The notes: generated by a model not told the origin, from the letters alone. 64,000 nucleotides of DNA from Lachnospiraceae bacterium (GCA_021205385.1 JAJPXQ010000030.1:17653-81652), one strand, 5' to 3'; positions 1-7,791 are shown, counted from the stretch's first letter. Program-made: numbers and translations.

Positions 1-138
1 ACCGATGAGGAGATCGCCGGTCAGGCGAACCTCAAGATCACCTCTCTGTACGAGCTCGCGAAGATGGCGGGGATTGATGACGCCAGGGGTTTTGTACAGT
101 ATTTCATTGATTACGAGAGGGAGGTGCACCGGGGATGA
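1..138 (+). CDS. ECF transporter ATPase, C-terminal end (partial)
   Basis: Only the last 45 codons of a reading frame that enters from the left edge are present, ending in TGA at 136-138. The tail is helical and acidic (ELAKMAGIDDARGF, then YFIDYE), as expected for the C-terminus of an energy-coupling-factor ABC ATPase. No Walker motif lies inside the window, so the call rests mainly on context. The stop codon overlaps the start of the EcfT gene in an ATGA, which indicates translational coupling, and an S component follows two genes later. Confidence 0.6.
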   Translation, partial: TDEEIAGQANLKITSLYELAKMAGIDDARGFVQYFIDYEREVHRG

Positions 139-968
139 AAAATAAGCTGTTTGACTATGTGGAGCGCGACAATTTTATTTTCCGGCTGTCCGGCCTGACA
201 AAGATTCTCTGCTTTTTCTGCCTGACCTTCGCGGTCATGCTGAGCTACGATATCCGTCCGATTCTCTGCGTGTTCGTGTTCTCCTTTGTTGTACTGCACG
301 TTTCGGAGATTAAACTCTCGCAGATACGGCTGATGCTCTACTACACCATGGTCTTTCTGCTGCTGAACTTTATTCTGACCTTCCTCTTCAGTCCGCAGTA
401 CGGCGTGCAGATCTACGGGACGAAGCATGTGCTCTTTCAGATCACGGAGCGCTATGTGGTGACGCAGGAGCAGCTGCTCTATCAGATCACAAAGCTTGTG
501 AAGTATGCCTCGGTCATTCCGCTCGGCATGCTGTTCCTGCTCACGACCAACCCGAGCGAGTTCGCGGCGAGCCTCAGCAGCATCGGCGTGAGCTACAAGG
601 CGTCCTACGCGCTCGCCCTGACGCTGCGCTATTTCCCGGATATGATCCGCGATTACAACGATATTGCCCTGGCGCAGCAGAGCCGCGGTCTCGACCTGTC
701 AAAGAAGGAAAAGCTGGGCGTGCGCCTGAAAAATATTATGAATATCTGTGTGCCGTTGATCTTCTCCACGATGGACCGGATCGAGGTCATCAGCAATGCG
801 ATGGATCTGCGCGGCTTCGGCAAACATAAAAAACGGACCTGGTACGCGAAGAAGCCGCTGCGAAAAGCGGATTATCTGAGTATGCTGTTCTGCGCGGCGG
901 TCTTCGCGCTGACGATCTGCATCAGCGTTTTCATTAACCACAGCCGTTTCTGGAACCCGTTCATATAG
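135..968 (+). CDS. ECF transporter transmembrane (T) component, CbiQ/EcfT family
   Basis: A 277-residue integral membrane protein with hydrophobic segments near residues 25-75, 75-95, 130-160 and 245-265. It carries two Ala-Arg-Gly-type coupling motifs, AQQSRG near residue 179 and AMDLRG near residue 222. In EcfT/CbiQ proteins these sit on the cytoplasmic coupling helices that contact the two ATPases. Its role would be to pass ATP-driven movement to the vitamin- or metabolite-binding S component. The start overlaps the ATPase stop (ATGA) and the SAM-hydrolase gene follows after 9 nt, so all are one operon. The transported substrate is not known. Confidence 0.88.
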   Translation: MKNKLFDYVERDNFIFRLSGLTKILCFFCLTFAVMLSYDIRPILCVFVFSFVVLHVSEIKLSQIRLMLYYTMVFLLLNFILTFLFSPQYGVQIYGTKHVLFQITERYVVTQEQLLYQITKLVKYASVIPLGMLFLLTTNPSEFAASLSSIGVSYKASYALALTLRYFPDMIRDYNDIALAQQSRGLDLSKKEKLGVRLKNIMNICVPLIFSTMDRIEVISNAMDLRGFGKHKKRTWYAKKPLRKADYLSMLFCAAVFALTICISVFINHSRFWNPFI

Positions 969-977
969 GAGGACAAT

Positions 978-1838
978 ATGAGTAAATTTGACAAACCGAT
1001 TCTGGTCTTTCAGACCGATTTTACCTATCTGGAGGGTGCGGTCAGCTCGATGTACGGCGTCGTGAAGACGGTGGACCGCGAGCTGGAGATCTTCGACGGC
1101 ACGCATCAGATCCCGCAGTACGACACCTGGAGCGCGAGCTATCGGCTGCATCAGAGTCTGCAGTTCTGGCCGAAGGGGACGATCTACGTGTCGGTCGTGG
1201 ATCCCGGCGTCGGGACGCAGCGCCGCGCCTGCGTGGCGAAGACCGTGGACGGCTATTATGTGGTGAGCCCGGACAACGGCTCGCTGACGCATGTGAAGAA
1301 ATTCATCGGTATTGAGGAGGTGCGTGAGATCGATGAGAGCGTGAACCGCCTGCAGAGCACGCGCGGGACGAGCGTCTTTCATGGGCGCGATCTCTTTGGC
1401 TACACGGCGGCGCGCCTCGCTTCCGGCATCATCGATTTCGAGGGCGTCGGTCCGGCCTATCCGGTGGAGGAGATCGTCGAGCACCCGATTCTTGCGCCGG
1501 AGGTTTCCGAGGGCTGCGTGAAGGGCATTTTTGAGATCAACGACCCGAATTTTGGCAATCTCTGGACGAATATTCCGCTGGAGAGCTTTGAACAGGCGGG
1601 CTTTTGCTACGGCGACATGGTGCGCGTGCGGGTGATGCATGCGGGCGAGGCTGTTTTCACCGGCAAGGTGCGCTTCTGTCCTTCCTTCGGATTTGTGGAG
1701 AAGGGAGAGGCGATGATCTACAACAATGAGCTCATGCATATTTCCATGGCGGTCAGCCAGGGAAACTTCTGTGAGAAATACGGACTGTCCTACGGAACGG
1801 ACTGGGAAGCCTCGTTTTTCATTGACAAAAATGCCTGA
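978..1838 (+). CDS. SAM hydrolase / SAM-dependent halogenase family protein (DUF62)
   Basis: A 286-residue protein with the family's hallmark stretches: FQTDF at the N-terminus, VVDPGVG near residue 74, DNGSLT near 96 and FHGRDLFG near 133. Members of this family bind S-adenosylmethionine between trimer subunits. Most bacterial ones hydrolyse it to adenosine and methionine; a few actinomycete relatives are chlorinases or fluorinases. Nothing here points to halogenation, so hydrolase is the likelier activity. The start follows an excellent ribosome-binding site (AGGAGG, spacing 6). Its place between EcfT and the S component suggests a link between the transported compound and SAM, adenosine or methionine metabolism; that is inference. 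Confidence 0.88.
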   Translation: MSKFDKPILVFQTDFTYLEGAVSSMYGVVKTVDRELEIFDGTHQIPQYDTWSASYRLHQSLQFWPKGTIYVSVVDPGVGTQRRACVAKTVDGYYVVSPDNGSLTHVKKFIGIEEVREIDESVNRLQSTRGTSVFHGRDLFGYTAARLASGIIDFEGVGPAYPVEEIVEHPILAPEVSEGCVKGIFEINDPNFGNLWTNIPLESFEQAGFCYGDMVRVRVMHAGEAVFTGKVRFCPSFGFVEKGEAMIYNNELMHISMAVSQGNFCEKYGLSYGTDWEASFFIDKNA

Positions 1839-1911
1839 AAAGACTATAGTCAAAGAGTCAGGGGGCGAAAAACGCCCACAGAAGAATATTTCACGAGGGA
1901 GGCAAATTCCA

Positions 1912-2475
1912 ATGAAGAAAAAACTTTTTGAATTTAAAACAAGGACGATTGTGGCGACCGGTCTCGGCGCGGCGCTGTTCACGCTGTTATTTATGTACGT
2001 AAAGATCCCGACCGGCATTCCGGAGACGCAGATACAGACCGCTTACGGTGTGGGCGCGTTCTTTGCGGCGATGTTCGGCCCGATCTGCGGCGGCCTGATC
2101 GCCTTTATCGGACATTTCCTTTCCGATTCCGTGCAGTACGGCTCCGCCTGGATGAGCTGGGTCATCGCATCGGGATTTACCTGCTTCTTTATCGGACTGG
2201 TCTATCCGAAGCTGAAAGTTGACGAGGGCATTTTCACCGGAAAAGATATGCTCCTGTTCAATGTCTATCAGATCATCGCAAACGCGATCGCCTGGATCAT
2301 CATTGCGCCGGTGCTGGATATTGTGATCTATGCCGAGTCGCCGAGCCTTGTGTTTACGCAGGGCGTCGTGGCGGCGATCTCAAACGCGGTCTCCGCGGGC
2401 GTGATCGGCACGATTCTGCTGAAGCTGTACAGCGGCACGAGAGCTTCCAAGGGAAGCCTGTCGAAGGAAGACTGA
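1912..2475 (+). CDS. ECF transporter S component, UPF0397 family
   Basis: A 187-residue membrane protein with about five hydrophobic helices. The N-terminal pattern (TRTIVATGLGAALFTLL, then VKIPTGIPETQIQTAYG, then FGPICGGLIAFIGH) is typical of UPF0397-type ECF substrate-binding proteins. The reading frame is open further upstream, but ATG 1912 follows GAGGGAGG and begins MKKKLFEF, as related proteins do. It is the specificity subunit for the ATPase/EcfT pair upstream. The ligand of this family is unsettled (riboflavin-like or thiamine-related compounds have been suggested), so no substrate is assigned. It is the last gene of the operon, followed by a strong terminator. Confidence 0.85.
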   Translation: MKKKLFEFKTRTIVATGLGAALFTLLFMYVKIPTGIPETQIQTAYGVGAFFAAMFGPICGGLIAFIGHFLSDSVQYGSAWMSWVIASGFTCFFIGLVYPKLKVDEGIFTGKDMLLFNVYQIIANAIAWIIIAPVLDIVIYAESPSLVFTQGVVAAISNAVSAGVIGTILLKLYSGTRASKGSLSKED

Positions 2476-2496
2476 GCAGAATATCCGGGGAAATCG

Positions 2497-2530
2497 GGGC
2501 TGCCGCCTTCTGATGCGGCAGCCCTTTGTT
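2497..2530 (+). terminator. Rho-independent terminator of the ECF operon
   Basis: A 10-bp perfect GC-rich stem (GGGCTGCCGC / GCGGCAGCCC) with an 8-nt loop is followed by TTTGTT. It sits 21 nt after the S-component stop and just before the ribosome-binding site of the dehydrogenase gene. Confidence 0.9.
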
Positions 2531-2549
2531 ATACAGGAGGATAGGGAAA

Positions 2550-3533
2550 ATGAGAATGTTTGTGTACAGCATGCGTGATTTTGACGAGCTTCCCTGCTTT
2601 GAGAAGTACTGCGCGAAATACGGAGTGGACTACGATTATACGGTCGAGACTCCCTGCCTCGATAATCTGGAGATGGCGCGCGGCTATGAGGTCGTCAATA
2701 TTATCACCACCGTCATCGATCGCCCGATGCTGGAAAAACTGCATGAGATGGGTGTGAAATGCCTCGCCACGCGAACGATCGGTTATGATCATATCGATAC
2801 AGCCTGTGCGAAAGAGCTCGGGCTTTCGGTAGTCCATATCAGTTATTCGCCGAACAGTGTTGCCGACTACACGGTCATGATGATGCTGATTGGCTGCCGG
2901 AAGCTCAAACATATCATGGAGCGAGCCGATGTACAGGACTACACGCTGAAGGGCAAACTCGGGAGGGAACTGCCGGACTGCACGGTCGGCGTCATCGGCA
3001 CAGGCCGGATCGGAAAGACGGTGATCCGCGACCTGAGCGGCTTTGGCTGCAAGATCCTTGCCTACGATGTCTATGAGAGCGACGAGGTACGAAAACACGC
3101 GGAATATGTAGATCTGGATCGTCTTTACGCGGAGAGTGACATTATCACGCTGCACGCTCCCGCGACGGAAGATAATTATCACATGATCGGTGAGGACGCG
3201 ATCGCAAAGATGAAGCCGGGCGTGATCCTGATCAACTGTGCGCGCGGTTCTCTGGTGGATACGGACGCACTGATTGAGGGGATTGAGAGCGGCAAGGTCG
3301 GTTTCGCCGGGCTCGATGTGGTCGAGCATGAGAGCGGCCTCTACTATTTCAACCGCATGGGCGAACCGCTGAACAATCCGAAGCTTGCGATCCTGCGCTC
3401 CTATTCCAACGTGCTGGTGAGCCCGCACACCGCTTTCTACACGGACGAGGCCGTCGCCAATATGGCGGAGAATTCGATTGTCGCCAGCATGGATGTGATG
3501 GCCGGCAGGGAGACGCCGTATCTCGTGAAGTAA
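2550..3533 (+). CDS. D-lactate dehydrogenase-type 2-hydroxyacid dehydrogenase
   Basis: A 327-residue NAD-dependent D-2-hydroxyacid dehydrogenase that would reduce pyruvate or another 2-oxoacid to the D-hydroxyacid. Visible marks are the Rossmann loop GVIGTGRIG near residue 147 with an acidic residue at the end of the next strand (ILAYD), the catalytic arginine in NCARGSLVD near 231, and the catalytic histidine in SPHTAFYTDEAV near 292. The ATG at 2550 follows ACAGGAGG; an in-frame start 24 nt upstream lies next to the previous terminator and is unlikely. The gene stands alone. A fermentative D-lactate dehydrogenase is the best guess; a VanH-like or other hydroxyacid substrate cannot be excluded. 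Confidence 0.87.
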   Translation: MRMFVYSMRDFDELPCFEKYCAKYGVDYDYTVETPCLDNLEMARGYEVVNIITTVIDRPMLEKLHEMGVKCLATRTIGYDHIDTACAKELGLSVVHISYSPNSVADYTVMMMLIGCRKLKHIMERADVQDYTLKGKLGRELPDCTVGVIGTGRIGKTVIRDLSGFGCKILAYDVYESDEVRKHAEYVDLDRLYAESDIITLHAPATEDNYHMIGEDAIAKMKPGVILINCARGSLVDTDALIEGIESGKVGFAGLDVVEHESGLYYFNRMGEPLNNPKLAILRSYSNVLVSPHTAFYTDEAVANMAENSIVASMDVMAGRETPYLVK

Positions 3534-3543
3534 GGCATAAGTG

Positions 3544-3593
3544 AAAATTTCCCCGCATACATTTTAAAAAGTGTTCCTGCGGGGGAATTTTTT
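3544..3593 (+). terminator. 14-bp hairpin with U-tract overlapping the spoIIID translation start
   Basis: The arms 3544-3557 (AAAATTTCCCCGCA) and 3578-3591 (TGCGGGGGAATTTT) pair over 14 bp with one G-U pair and a 20-nt loop. The 3' arm ends in a run of six T. It looks like the dehydrogenase terminator, yet its 3' arm holds the GGGGG ribosome-binding site of spoIIID and its T-run enters the TTG start codon. Confidence 0.85.
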
Positions 3594-3846
3594 GAAAGAT
3601 TATATTGAAGAGCGCGCCATCAACGTCGCAAACTATATCGTCACGAACAACGCGACGGTGCGGCAGACGGCGAAGAAATTTGGGATATCGAAGTCAACAG
3701 TGCACAAGGATTGTTCTGAGAGGATCCGCTTTATCAATCCGGCCCTGGCCCAGGAGGTCCGGAAGGTGCTGGATGTAAACAAATCGGAACGGCACATAAG
3801 AGGCGGCATGGCGACGCGGGAAAAATATCTGCATCAGCACAGATAA
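3592..3846 (+). CDS. spoIIID: Sporulation transcriptional regulator SpoIIID
   Basis: An 84-residue DNA-binding protein matching SpoIIID closely: KDYIEERAINVANYIV at the start, a helix-turn-helix with TVRQTAKKFGISKSTVHKD in the middle, and RHIRGGMATREKY near the end. In Bacillus and Clostridium SpoIIID works with sigma-E to activate or repress mother-cell sporulation genes. The TTG at 3592 is chosen because it gives the family length and lies 6 nt after GGGGG; an in-frame GTG at 3571 would add seven residues absent from the family. The ribosome-binding site is inside a terminator-like hairpin, so expression from upstream readthrough is probably low. Confidence 0.95.
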   Translation: MKDYIEERAINVANYIVTNNATVRQTAKKFGISKSTVHKDCSERIRFINPALAQEVRKVLDVNKSERHIRGGMATREKYLHQHR

Positions 3847-3860
3847 TGAAAGAATCCGCC

Positions 3861-3889
3861 TTGTAATAGCCGGGCTTTTCAGGTAGAAT
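3861..3889 (+). promoter_or_regulatory. Likely sigma-A promoter of guaA
   Basis: TTGTAA at 3861-3866 and TAGAAT at 3884-3889 are separated by 17 nt, placing the transcription start about 30 nt before the guaA start. No purine riboswitch fits in the short leader. Confidence 0.6.
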
Positions 3890-3927
3890 AATAAACGGTA
3901 GAAAATGAACAGAGGAGGAAAACCACT

Positions 3928-5469
3928 TTGGCGAGAGAAATGGTCATTGTACTGGACTTCGGAGGCCAGTACAATCAGCTGATCGCACGCAGGGTCAGGG
4001 AATGCAATGTCTACTGTGAGGTGCATCCCTACACGCTGAGCCTCGAGAAGATCAGGGAGATGAACCCGAAGGGGATTATTTTTACGGGGGGACCGAACAG
4101 CGTTTATGATATGGCCTCCCCCCATTATCAGAAGGAAATTTTTGAGATCGGAGTGCCGATCCTGGGTATCTGCTATGGGTCTCAGCTCATGGCCTGGGCG
4201 CTCGGCGGTGAGGTGAAGACTGCGCCGGTCAGTGAGTACGGGCATACGCAGGTACAGGTGGACAAGTCCTCTGTGCTGTTCCATGATGTGGAGGAAAATA
4301 CAGTCGTCTGGATGAGTCACACCGATTACATCGCACAGGCGCCGGAGGGCTTCCGCGTGACGGCACATTCGGACGTCTGCCCGGTGGCCGCGATGGAATG
4401 CCCGGAAAAGAAGTTTTACGCGACGCAGTTCCATCCGGAGGTCATGCACACGAAGGAAGGACAGAAGATGCTTCGCAACTTCGTCTACGACGTATGCGGC
4501 TGCTCCGGCGACTGGCAGATGGGCTCCTTCGTGGAGGAGACGATTCAGCAGGTCCGCGAGAAGGTTGGAGACGGAAAAGTGCTCTGTGCGCTGTCCGGCG
4601 GTGTCGACTCTTCTGTGGCGGCGGTGCTGCTCTCGAAGGCGATCGGAAAACAGCTGACCTGCGTCTTCGTCGACCACGGCCTGCTCCGCAAAAATGAGGG
4701 CGACGAGGTAGAGGCGGTTTTCGGACCGGACGGCCCCTACGAGCTGAATTTCATCCGCGTCAACGCGCAGCAGCGCTATTATGACAAATTAAAGGGCGTG
4801 ACGGAGCCGGAGGCGAAGCGCAAGATCATCGGCGAAGAGTTCATCCGTATCTTCGAGGAGGAAGCGAAGAAGATCGGCGCGGTGGACTTCCTCGTACAGG
4901 GCACGATTTATCCCGATGTGATCGAGTCCGGCCTCGGAAAATCTGCTGTCATCAAATCGCACCACAACGTAGGCGGCCTGCCGGACGTGGTGGATTTCAA
5001 GGAAATCATCGAGCCGCTGCGCATGCTCTTCAAGGACGAGGTCCGCAAGGCCGGACTGGAGCTGGGCATTCCGGAATACCTGGTTTATCGCCAGCCCTTC
5101 CCGGGACCGGGACTCGGCATCCGCATCATCGGCGAGGTGACCGAGGAGAAGGTGCGGATCGTGCAGGACGCGGACTACATTTACCGCGAGGAGATCGCCA
5201 AAGCCGGCCTCGACAAAGGCCTGGGGCAGTATTTTGCCGGCCTGACCAATATGCGTTCTGTGGGCGTCATGGGAGATTTCCGCACCTACGACTACGCGGT
5301 GGCGCTGCGCGCGGTGAATACGAGCGATTTCATGACCGCGGAGTGCGCGCAGATCCCGTATGAGGTGCTCTTTAAAGTGACGAACCGGATCATCAATGAG
5401 GTGAAGGGCGTGAACAGAGTCATGTATGATCTGACGAGCAAACCGCCCGGGACAATAGAGTTCGAGTAA
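3928..5469 (+). CDS. guaA: GMP synthase (glutamine-hydrolysing)
   Basis: A 513-residue full-length enzyme that converts XMP, ATP and glutamine to GMP, the last step of guanine nucleotide synthesis. The N-terminal class I amidotransferase has its nucleophile in [11 protein letters not shown] near residue 82 and the histidine/glutamate pair in FHPEV near 170. The ATP-pyrophosphatase P-loop is [11 protein letters not shown] near 221, and the C-terminal dimerisation domain ends in [10 protein letters not shown], the standard GuaA terminus. Translation begins at TTG 3928, preceded by AGAGGAGG; the next residues ([16 protein letters not shown]) fit the family start. It is monocistronic, with its own promoter and terminator. 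Confidence 0.98.
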   Translation: MAREMVIVLDFGGQYNQLIARRVRECNVYCEVHPYTLSLEKIREMNPKGIIFTGGPNSVYDMASPHYQKEIFEIGVPILGICYGSQLMAWALGGEVKTAPVSEYGHTQVQVDKSSVLFHDVEENTVVWMSHTDYIAQAPEGFRVTAHSDVCPVAAMECPEKKFYATQFHPEVMHTKEGQKMLRNFVYDVCGCSGDWQMGSFVEETIQQVREKVGDGKVLCALSGGVDSSVAAVLLSKAIGKQLTCVFVDHGLLRKNEGDEVEAVFGPDGPYELNFIRVNAQQRYYDKLKGVTEPEAKRKIIGEEFIRIFEEEAKKIGAVDFLVQGTIYPDVIESGLGKSAVIKSHHNVGGLPDVVDFKEIIEPLRMLFKDEVRKAGLELGIPEYLVYRQPFPGPGLGIRIIGEVTEEKVRIVQDADYIYREEIAKAGLDKGLGQYFAGLTNMRSVGVMGDFRTYDYAVALRAVNTSDFMTAECAQIPYEVLFKVTNRIINEVKGVNRVMYDLTSKPPGTIEFE

Positions 5470-5478
5470 ACAGAGAAA

Positions 5479-5519
5479 TGTCCGGAATGCCTTATTTTAT
5501 AAGGAATCCGGGCATTTTT
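5479..5519 (+). terminator. guaA terminator
   Basis: An imperfect stem of about 16 bp (TGTCCGGAATGCCTTAT with ATAAGGAATCCGGGCA) is followed by TTTTTAT, 9 nt after the guaA stop. Confidence 0.85.
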
Positions 5520-5713
5520 ATATGCCGTTTGCGTGCATTTTGAGTACAAAATTTGTAATCAGGTGTTGCCAGTGCCTTATGGGTTAGGAATGTTGCGTTT
5601 CCCGATTTGCTGTGCTACACTTGATAGCAACTAATTAATAATATTCGCCGAAAGATCGACCAGATGACGATATTTGTACACGCATACAGAATAAGAAAGA
5701 ACAAAAACGGAAA
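5520..5713. other. Intergenic junction into the AT-rich accessory island
   Basis: Base composition drops here. The stretch holds a possible promoter, TTGCGT (5593-5598)-17-TACACT (5616-5621), reading toward the channel gene, and a near-palindrome (TACAAAATTTGTA at about 5544). No other gene or RNA is visible. Confidence 0.4.
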
Positions 5714-6436
5714 ATGAAAAACAAGATTTATGAGATTATTGAGAAAAGCGAAAACGGAAACAGACTCAGTTCATTATACGATATTTTTATGTTGATCACT
5801 ATCGTATGCAGTCTTGTCCCGCTGGCTTTTAAAAATTCAACGTCTCTGTTTGATCTGGTGGATAAAGTAACGGTTGCAATATTTATTATTGACTATGTGT
5901 TAAGAGAGTTTACTGCTGATCTGAAGTTGCGAAAGGGTGCAGTATCTTTTGTGCTTTATCCGTTCACGCCTATGGCAATTATAGATTTACTGTGCATTCT
6001 TCCTTCGTTTTCCGTTCTGGCGTCTGGATTTAAGATTTTGAAGATTGTTCGCCTGTTCCGCACTTTCAGGGTATTTCGGTCCTTTAAGCTGTTACGTTAC
6101 TCTAAGAGCATTACAATCATTTTGAATGTAATCCGATCCCAAAGTGCAGCTTTATTGACTGTTTGTGGACTTGCCTGCGGTTATGTATTGATTTCTGCAT
6201 TGATTGTATTTAATGTGGAGCCGGATACATTCAATTCATTTTTTGATGCCATCTATTGGGCTACAGTTAGTCTCACTACTATGGGTTATGGAGATATTTA
6301 TCCGGTATCCACGGCTGGACGAGTTGTTACGATGTTATCATCTTTTGTAGGTATCGCAATTGTTGCCTTGCCATCAGGCATTATTACGGCCGGATATATG
6401 GATGAAATAAGAAAAAATCAAGAAGGTACATGTTGA
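5714..6436 (+). CDS. Voltage-gated-type potassium channel (six-helix ion transporter)
   Basis: A 240-residue membrane protein with the layout of a Kv-type subunit. It has hydrophobic helices from about residue 25 and an arginine/lysine-rich S4-like helix near residues 106-133 (IVRLFRTFRVFRSFKLLRYS). The pore loop carries the potassium selectivity filter TTMGYGD near residue 190, followed by a last inner helix. It lacks the long cytoplasmic domains of larger channels. The ribosome-binding site is weak. Codon use and composition are AT-richer than in the flanking core genes, suggesting acquired DNA. Confidence 0.88.
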   Translation: MKNKIYEIIEKSENGNRLSSLYDIFMLITIVCSLVPLAFKNSTSLFDLVDKVTVAIFIIDYVLREFTADLKLRKGAVSFVLYPFTPMAIIDLLCILPSFSVLASGFKILKIVRLFRTFRVFRSFKLLRYSKSITIILNVIRSQSAALLTVCGLACGYVLISALIVFNVEPDTFNSFFDAIYWATVSLTTMGYGDIYPVSTAGRVVTMLSSFVGIAIVALPSGIITAGYMDEIRKNQEGTC

Positions 6437-6471
6437 GATGGTAAAGCAGATTGTAGAGAATGAGGCGAAGA

Positions 6472-6711
6472 ATGATGAAGACACTGAATGAATATATGAC
6501 GATGTCTTATCGTATGAAAATCGCAGAGGATAGGGATGAGGGCGGATATGTGGTTTCTTTTCCTGACTTGCTGGGATGCCTTACTTGTGGCGAGACCGTG
6601 GAATCAGCGGTGGCTAATGCTATAGATGCAAAAAAAGCATGGTTGGAGACGGCCATCGAAGATGGAATAGAAATTCAGGAACCGGATTCCTTGGAGGATT
6701 ATACGGGATAG
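6472..6711 (+). CDS. HicB-family antitoxin-like protein, orphan
   Basis: About 79 residues with the partial RNase-H-like HicB fold: YRMKIAEDRDEGGYVVSFPDL followed by GCLTCGETVESAVANAIDAKKAW. HicB normally binds and neutralises the mRNA interferase HicA. No HicA frame is found next to it; the gene before is a channel and the gene after is a DUF3791 protein. GAGGCG at 6462-6467 suits ATG 6472 or 6475 better than the in-frame ATG at 6460. A 17-codon frame at 6439-6492 (MVKQIVENEAKNDEDTE) overlaps the start and may be a leader or a remnant. Confidence 0.75.
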   Translation: MMKTLNEYMTMSYRMKIAEDRDEGGYVVSFPDLLGCLTCGETVESAVANAIDAKKAWLETAIEDGIEIQEPDSLEDYTG

Positions 6712-6738
6712 TTTAAGGGTTTTGATGGAGGTGAAGGC

Positions 6739-6945
6739 ATGTCTGAAAAAAAATTGAATAATACCATATTCCTTATGTATCTTGTTACCGATAGTTACTG
6801 CAAAGCGCATAATATTACGACAAGAGAATTTTTGGACTTAGAAAAAAAATATGCCATATTAAATTATGTATCAGAGTGTCCGGACATTTTTGACAGTATG
6901 ACGGAAGGGGAGATGGTACAGGAGGTTGAGCAGTATGTTTCCTGA
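6739..6945 (+). CDS. DUF3791-like small protein
   Basis: A 68-residue protein beginning MSEKKLNNTIFLMYLVTDSYC, with an acidic C-terminus ending in EMVQEVEQYVS. The layout resembles DUF3791 proteins, which usually lie directly before a DUF3990 gene in a toxin-antitoxin-like pair. That is also the arrangement here: the next frame starts inside this gene's end and begins like DUF3990, but is broken. GGAGGTGAAGG before the ATG is a good ribosome-binding site. Function unknown; a partner or antitoxin role is inference. Confidence 0.55.
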   Translation: MSEKKLNNTIFLMYLVTDSYCKAHNITTREFLDLEKKYAILNYVSECPDIFDSMTEGEMVQEVEQYVS

Positions 6946-7039
6946 AATAAAAACAACTCTTTATCATGATACAGTCTCTGAAATTATGTCTGTAGATGTC
7001 AATGCCGGAAGAAACCGAAAGGATTTTGGTAAGGGATAG
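6935..7039 (+). pseudogene. Truncated DUF3990-like gene
   Basis: The ATG at 6935 lies inside the end of the previous gene. The 34 codons read KTTLYHDTVSEIMSVDVNAGRNRKDFGKG and then stop. The spacing LYH...GR.(N/H)KDFGKG is the conserved N-terminus of DUF3990 proteins, which continue for well over 100 residues. A further stretch just after the stop (7039 to about 7140, another frame, KQEVADAVVKSIREIDWRGALYD) may be its displaced C-terminus. The middle of the gene is missing. Confidence 0.6.
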
Positions 7040-7105
7040 GAAAGCAGGAAGTTGCAGATGCTGTGGTAAAAAGTATTCGGGAAATAGATTGGCGGGGAGC
7101 ATTGT

Positions 7106-7354
7106 ATGACAGAGGGAAAAGCTCGGGTTACATTAGGACTTTCGGTTGTGACATTTACAAAATATCTGATGGGGCGTTTTAATCTATCACATGAAGATGC
7201 TTATAAGAAACTGATTAATACAGATTTCTTTGAGCGTTTGAATGATCTTGAAACAGGTTTGTATTTAGAACCGGATCAGTATCTGTGTAAGGCGTGCGTT
7301 CTGGAGCTGGAACAGGGGAAGGCAGCCATGTATGACTTTATCAACGAAGAATAA
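7106..7354 (+). CDS. Small protein of a DUF3791/DUF3990-type locus
   Basis: An 82-residue acidic protein with no membrane segment or signal. Its end contains DVETGLYLE-like sequence (DLETGLYLEPDQYLC), which I associate with the third gene of DUF3791-DUF3990 loci, but I am not sure of the family. The start follows GGCGGGGAGC. It sits directly behind the broken DUF3990 frame, so it is probably a leftover partner. Confidence 0.5.
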   Translation: MTEGKARVTLGLSVVTFTKYLMGRFNLSHEDAYKKLINTDFFERLNDLETGLYLEPDQYLCKACVLELEQGKAAMYDFINEE

Positions 7355-7390
7355 TGTAAGGGTTAGAATTAAATCGTTATAAAATGAAAA

Positions 7391-7440
7391 GAGGGTGTCT
7401 CAAAAGTCGCGAAAATGACTTGAGGGCCCCCTTGTTCTTT
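7391..7440 (+). terminator. Imperfect hairpin, possible terminator or insertion-sequence end
   Basis: GAGGGTGTCTCAAAAGTC pairs imperfectly with GACTTGAGGGCCCCCTT and is followed by GTTCTTT. The GGGTGTCTCAAAAGT portion resembles the terminal repeats of several insertion sequences, but no transposase or second end is present. Confidence 0.4.
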
Positions 7441-7481
7441 AGCGTGCTATTTGCACACACTTCACGGTAAGTATTTTTTAC

Positions 7482-7514
7482 AGTAAGCGTCCCCAATTTA
7501 GGCGCTTACTTTTT
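7482..7514 (+). terminator. Rho-independent terminator
   Basis: AGTAAGCG (7482-7489) pairs with CGCTTACT (7503-7510), with a 13-nt loop and a run of T. Confidence 0.65.
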
Positions 7515-7544
7515 ATGCAAAGCTTATAACACAACTGTATACAG

Positions 7545-7590
7545 TAAATATATCTTGAAATGAATATACTAATAATATATAATATATACA
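7545..7590 (+). promoter_or_regulatory. Promoter element, copy 1 of a 46-bp direct repeat
   Basis: This 46-bp AT-rich sequence recurs at 10055-10100 with one mismatch. It contains TTGAAA (7555-7560), a 17-nt spacer and TATAAT (7578-7583), close to sigma-A consensus, and points at the small gene starting at 7621. Confidence 0.85.
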
Positions 7591-7620
7591 TAATAAAAGA
7601 ATGTGAATGGAGTTTGCCGG

Positions 7621-7791
7621 ATGAAGAATCAGATATTTGTGATTGGACTGGATATGGAAAATAAATCTGCTGAGGAAATCGCGCGGGATGCGGCGGTCCA
7701 GATCGTCGCGATTACAGACGATTTGTATCAAAAGCAGAAGGAAACAGAGCAAACGTCGAGGGGAGAGCGCATGAATGAGAACTGTTTATGA
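7621..7791 (+). CDS. Small acidic protein, unknown
   Basis: A 56-residue protein beginning MKNQIFVIGLDMENKSAEEIAR. The ATG at 7621 follows GGAG with 8-nt spacing; an in-frame GTG at 7603 has no ribosome-binding site. It shares an mRNA with the next gene, whose start at 7775 lies inside its end. I do not recognise the family. It is transcribed from the repeated 46-bp promoter. Confidence 0.5.
   Translation: MKNQIFVIGLDMENKSAEEIARDAAVQIVAITDDLYQKQKETEQTSRGERMNENCL

Noticed and set aside
699-2018. A 439-codon minus-strand frame across EcfT, the SAM hydrolase and the S component
   Set aside because: It spans three well-supported plus-strand genes and an intergenic gap.
7391-7430. An insertion sequence, from the GGGTGTCTCAAAAGT end-like motif
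   Set aside because: No transposase and no second terminal repeat within reach; at most a remnant, or simply a hairpin.
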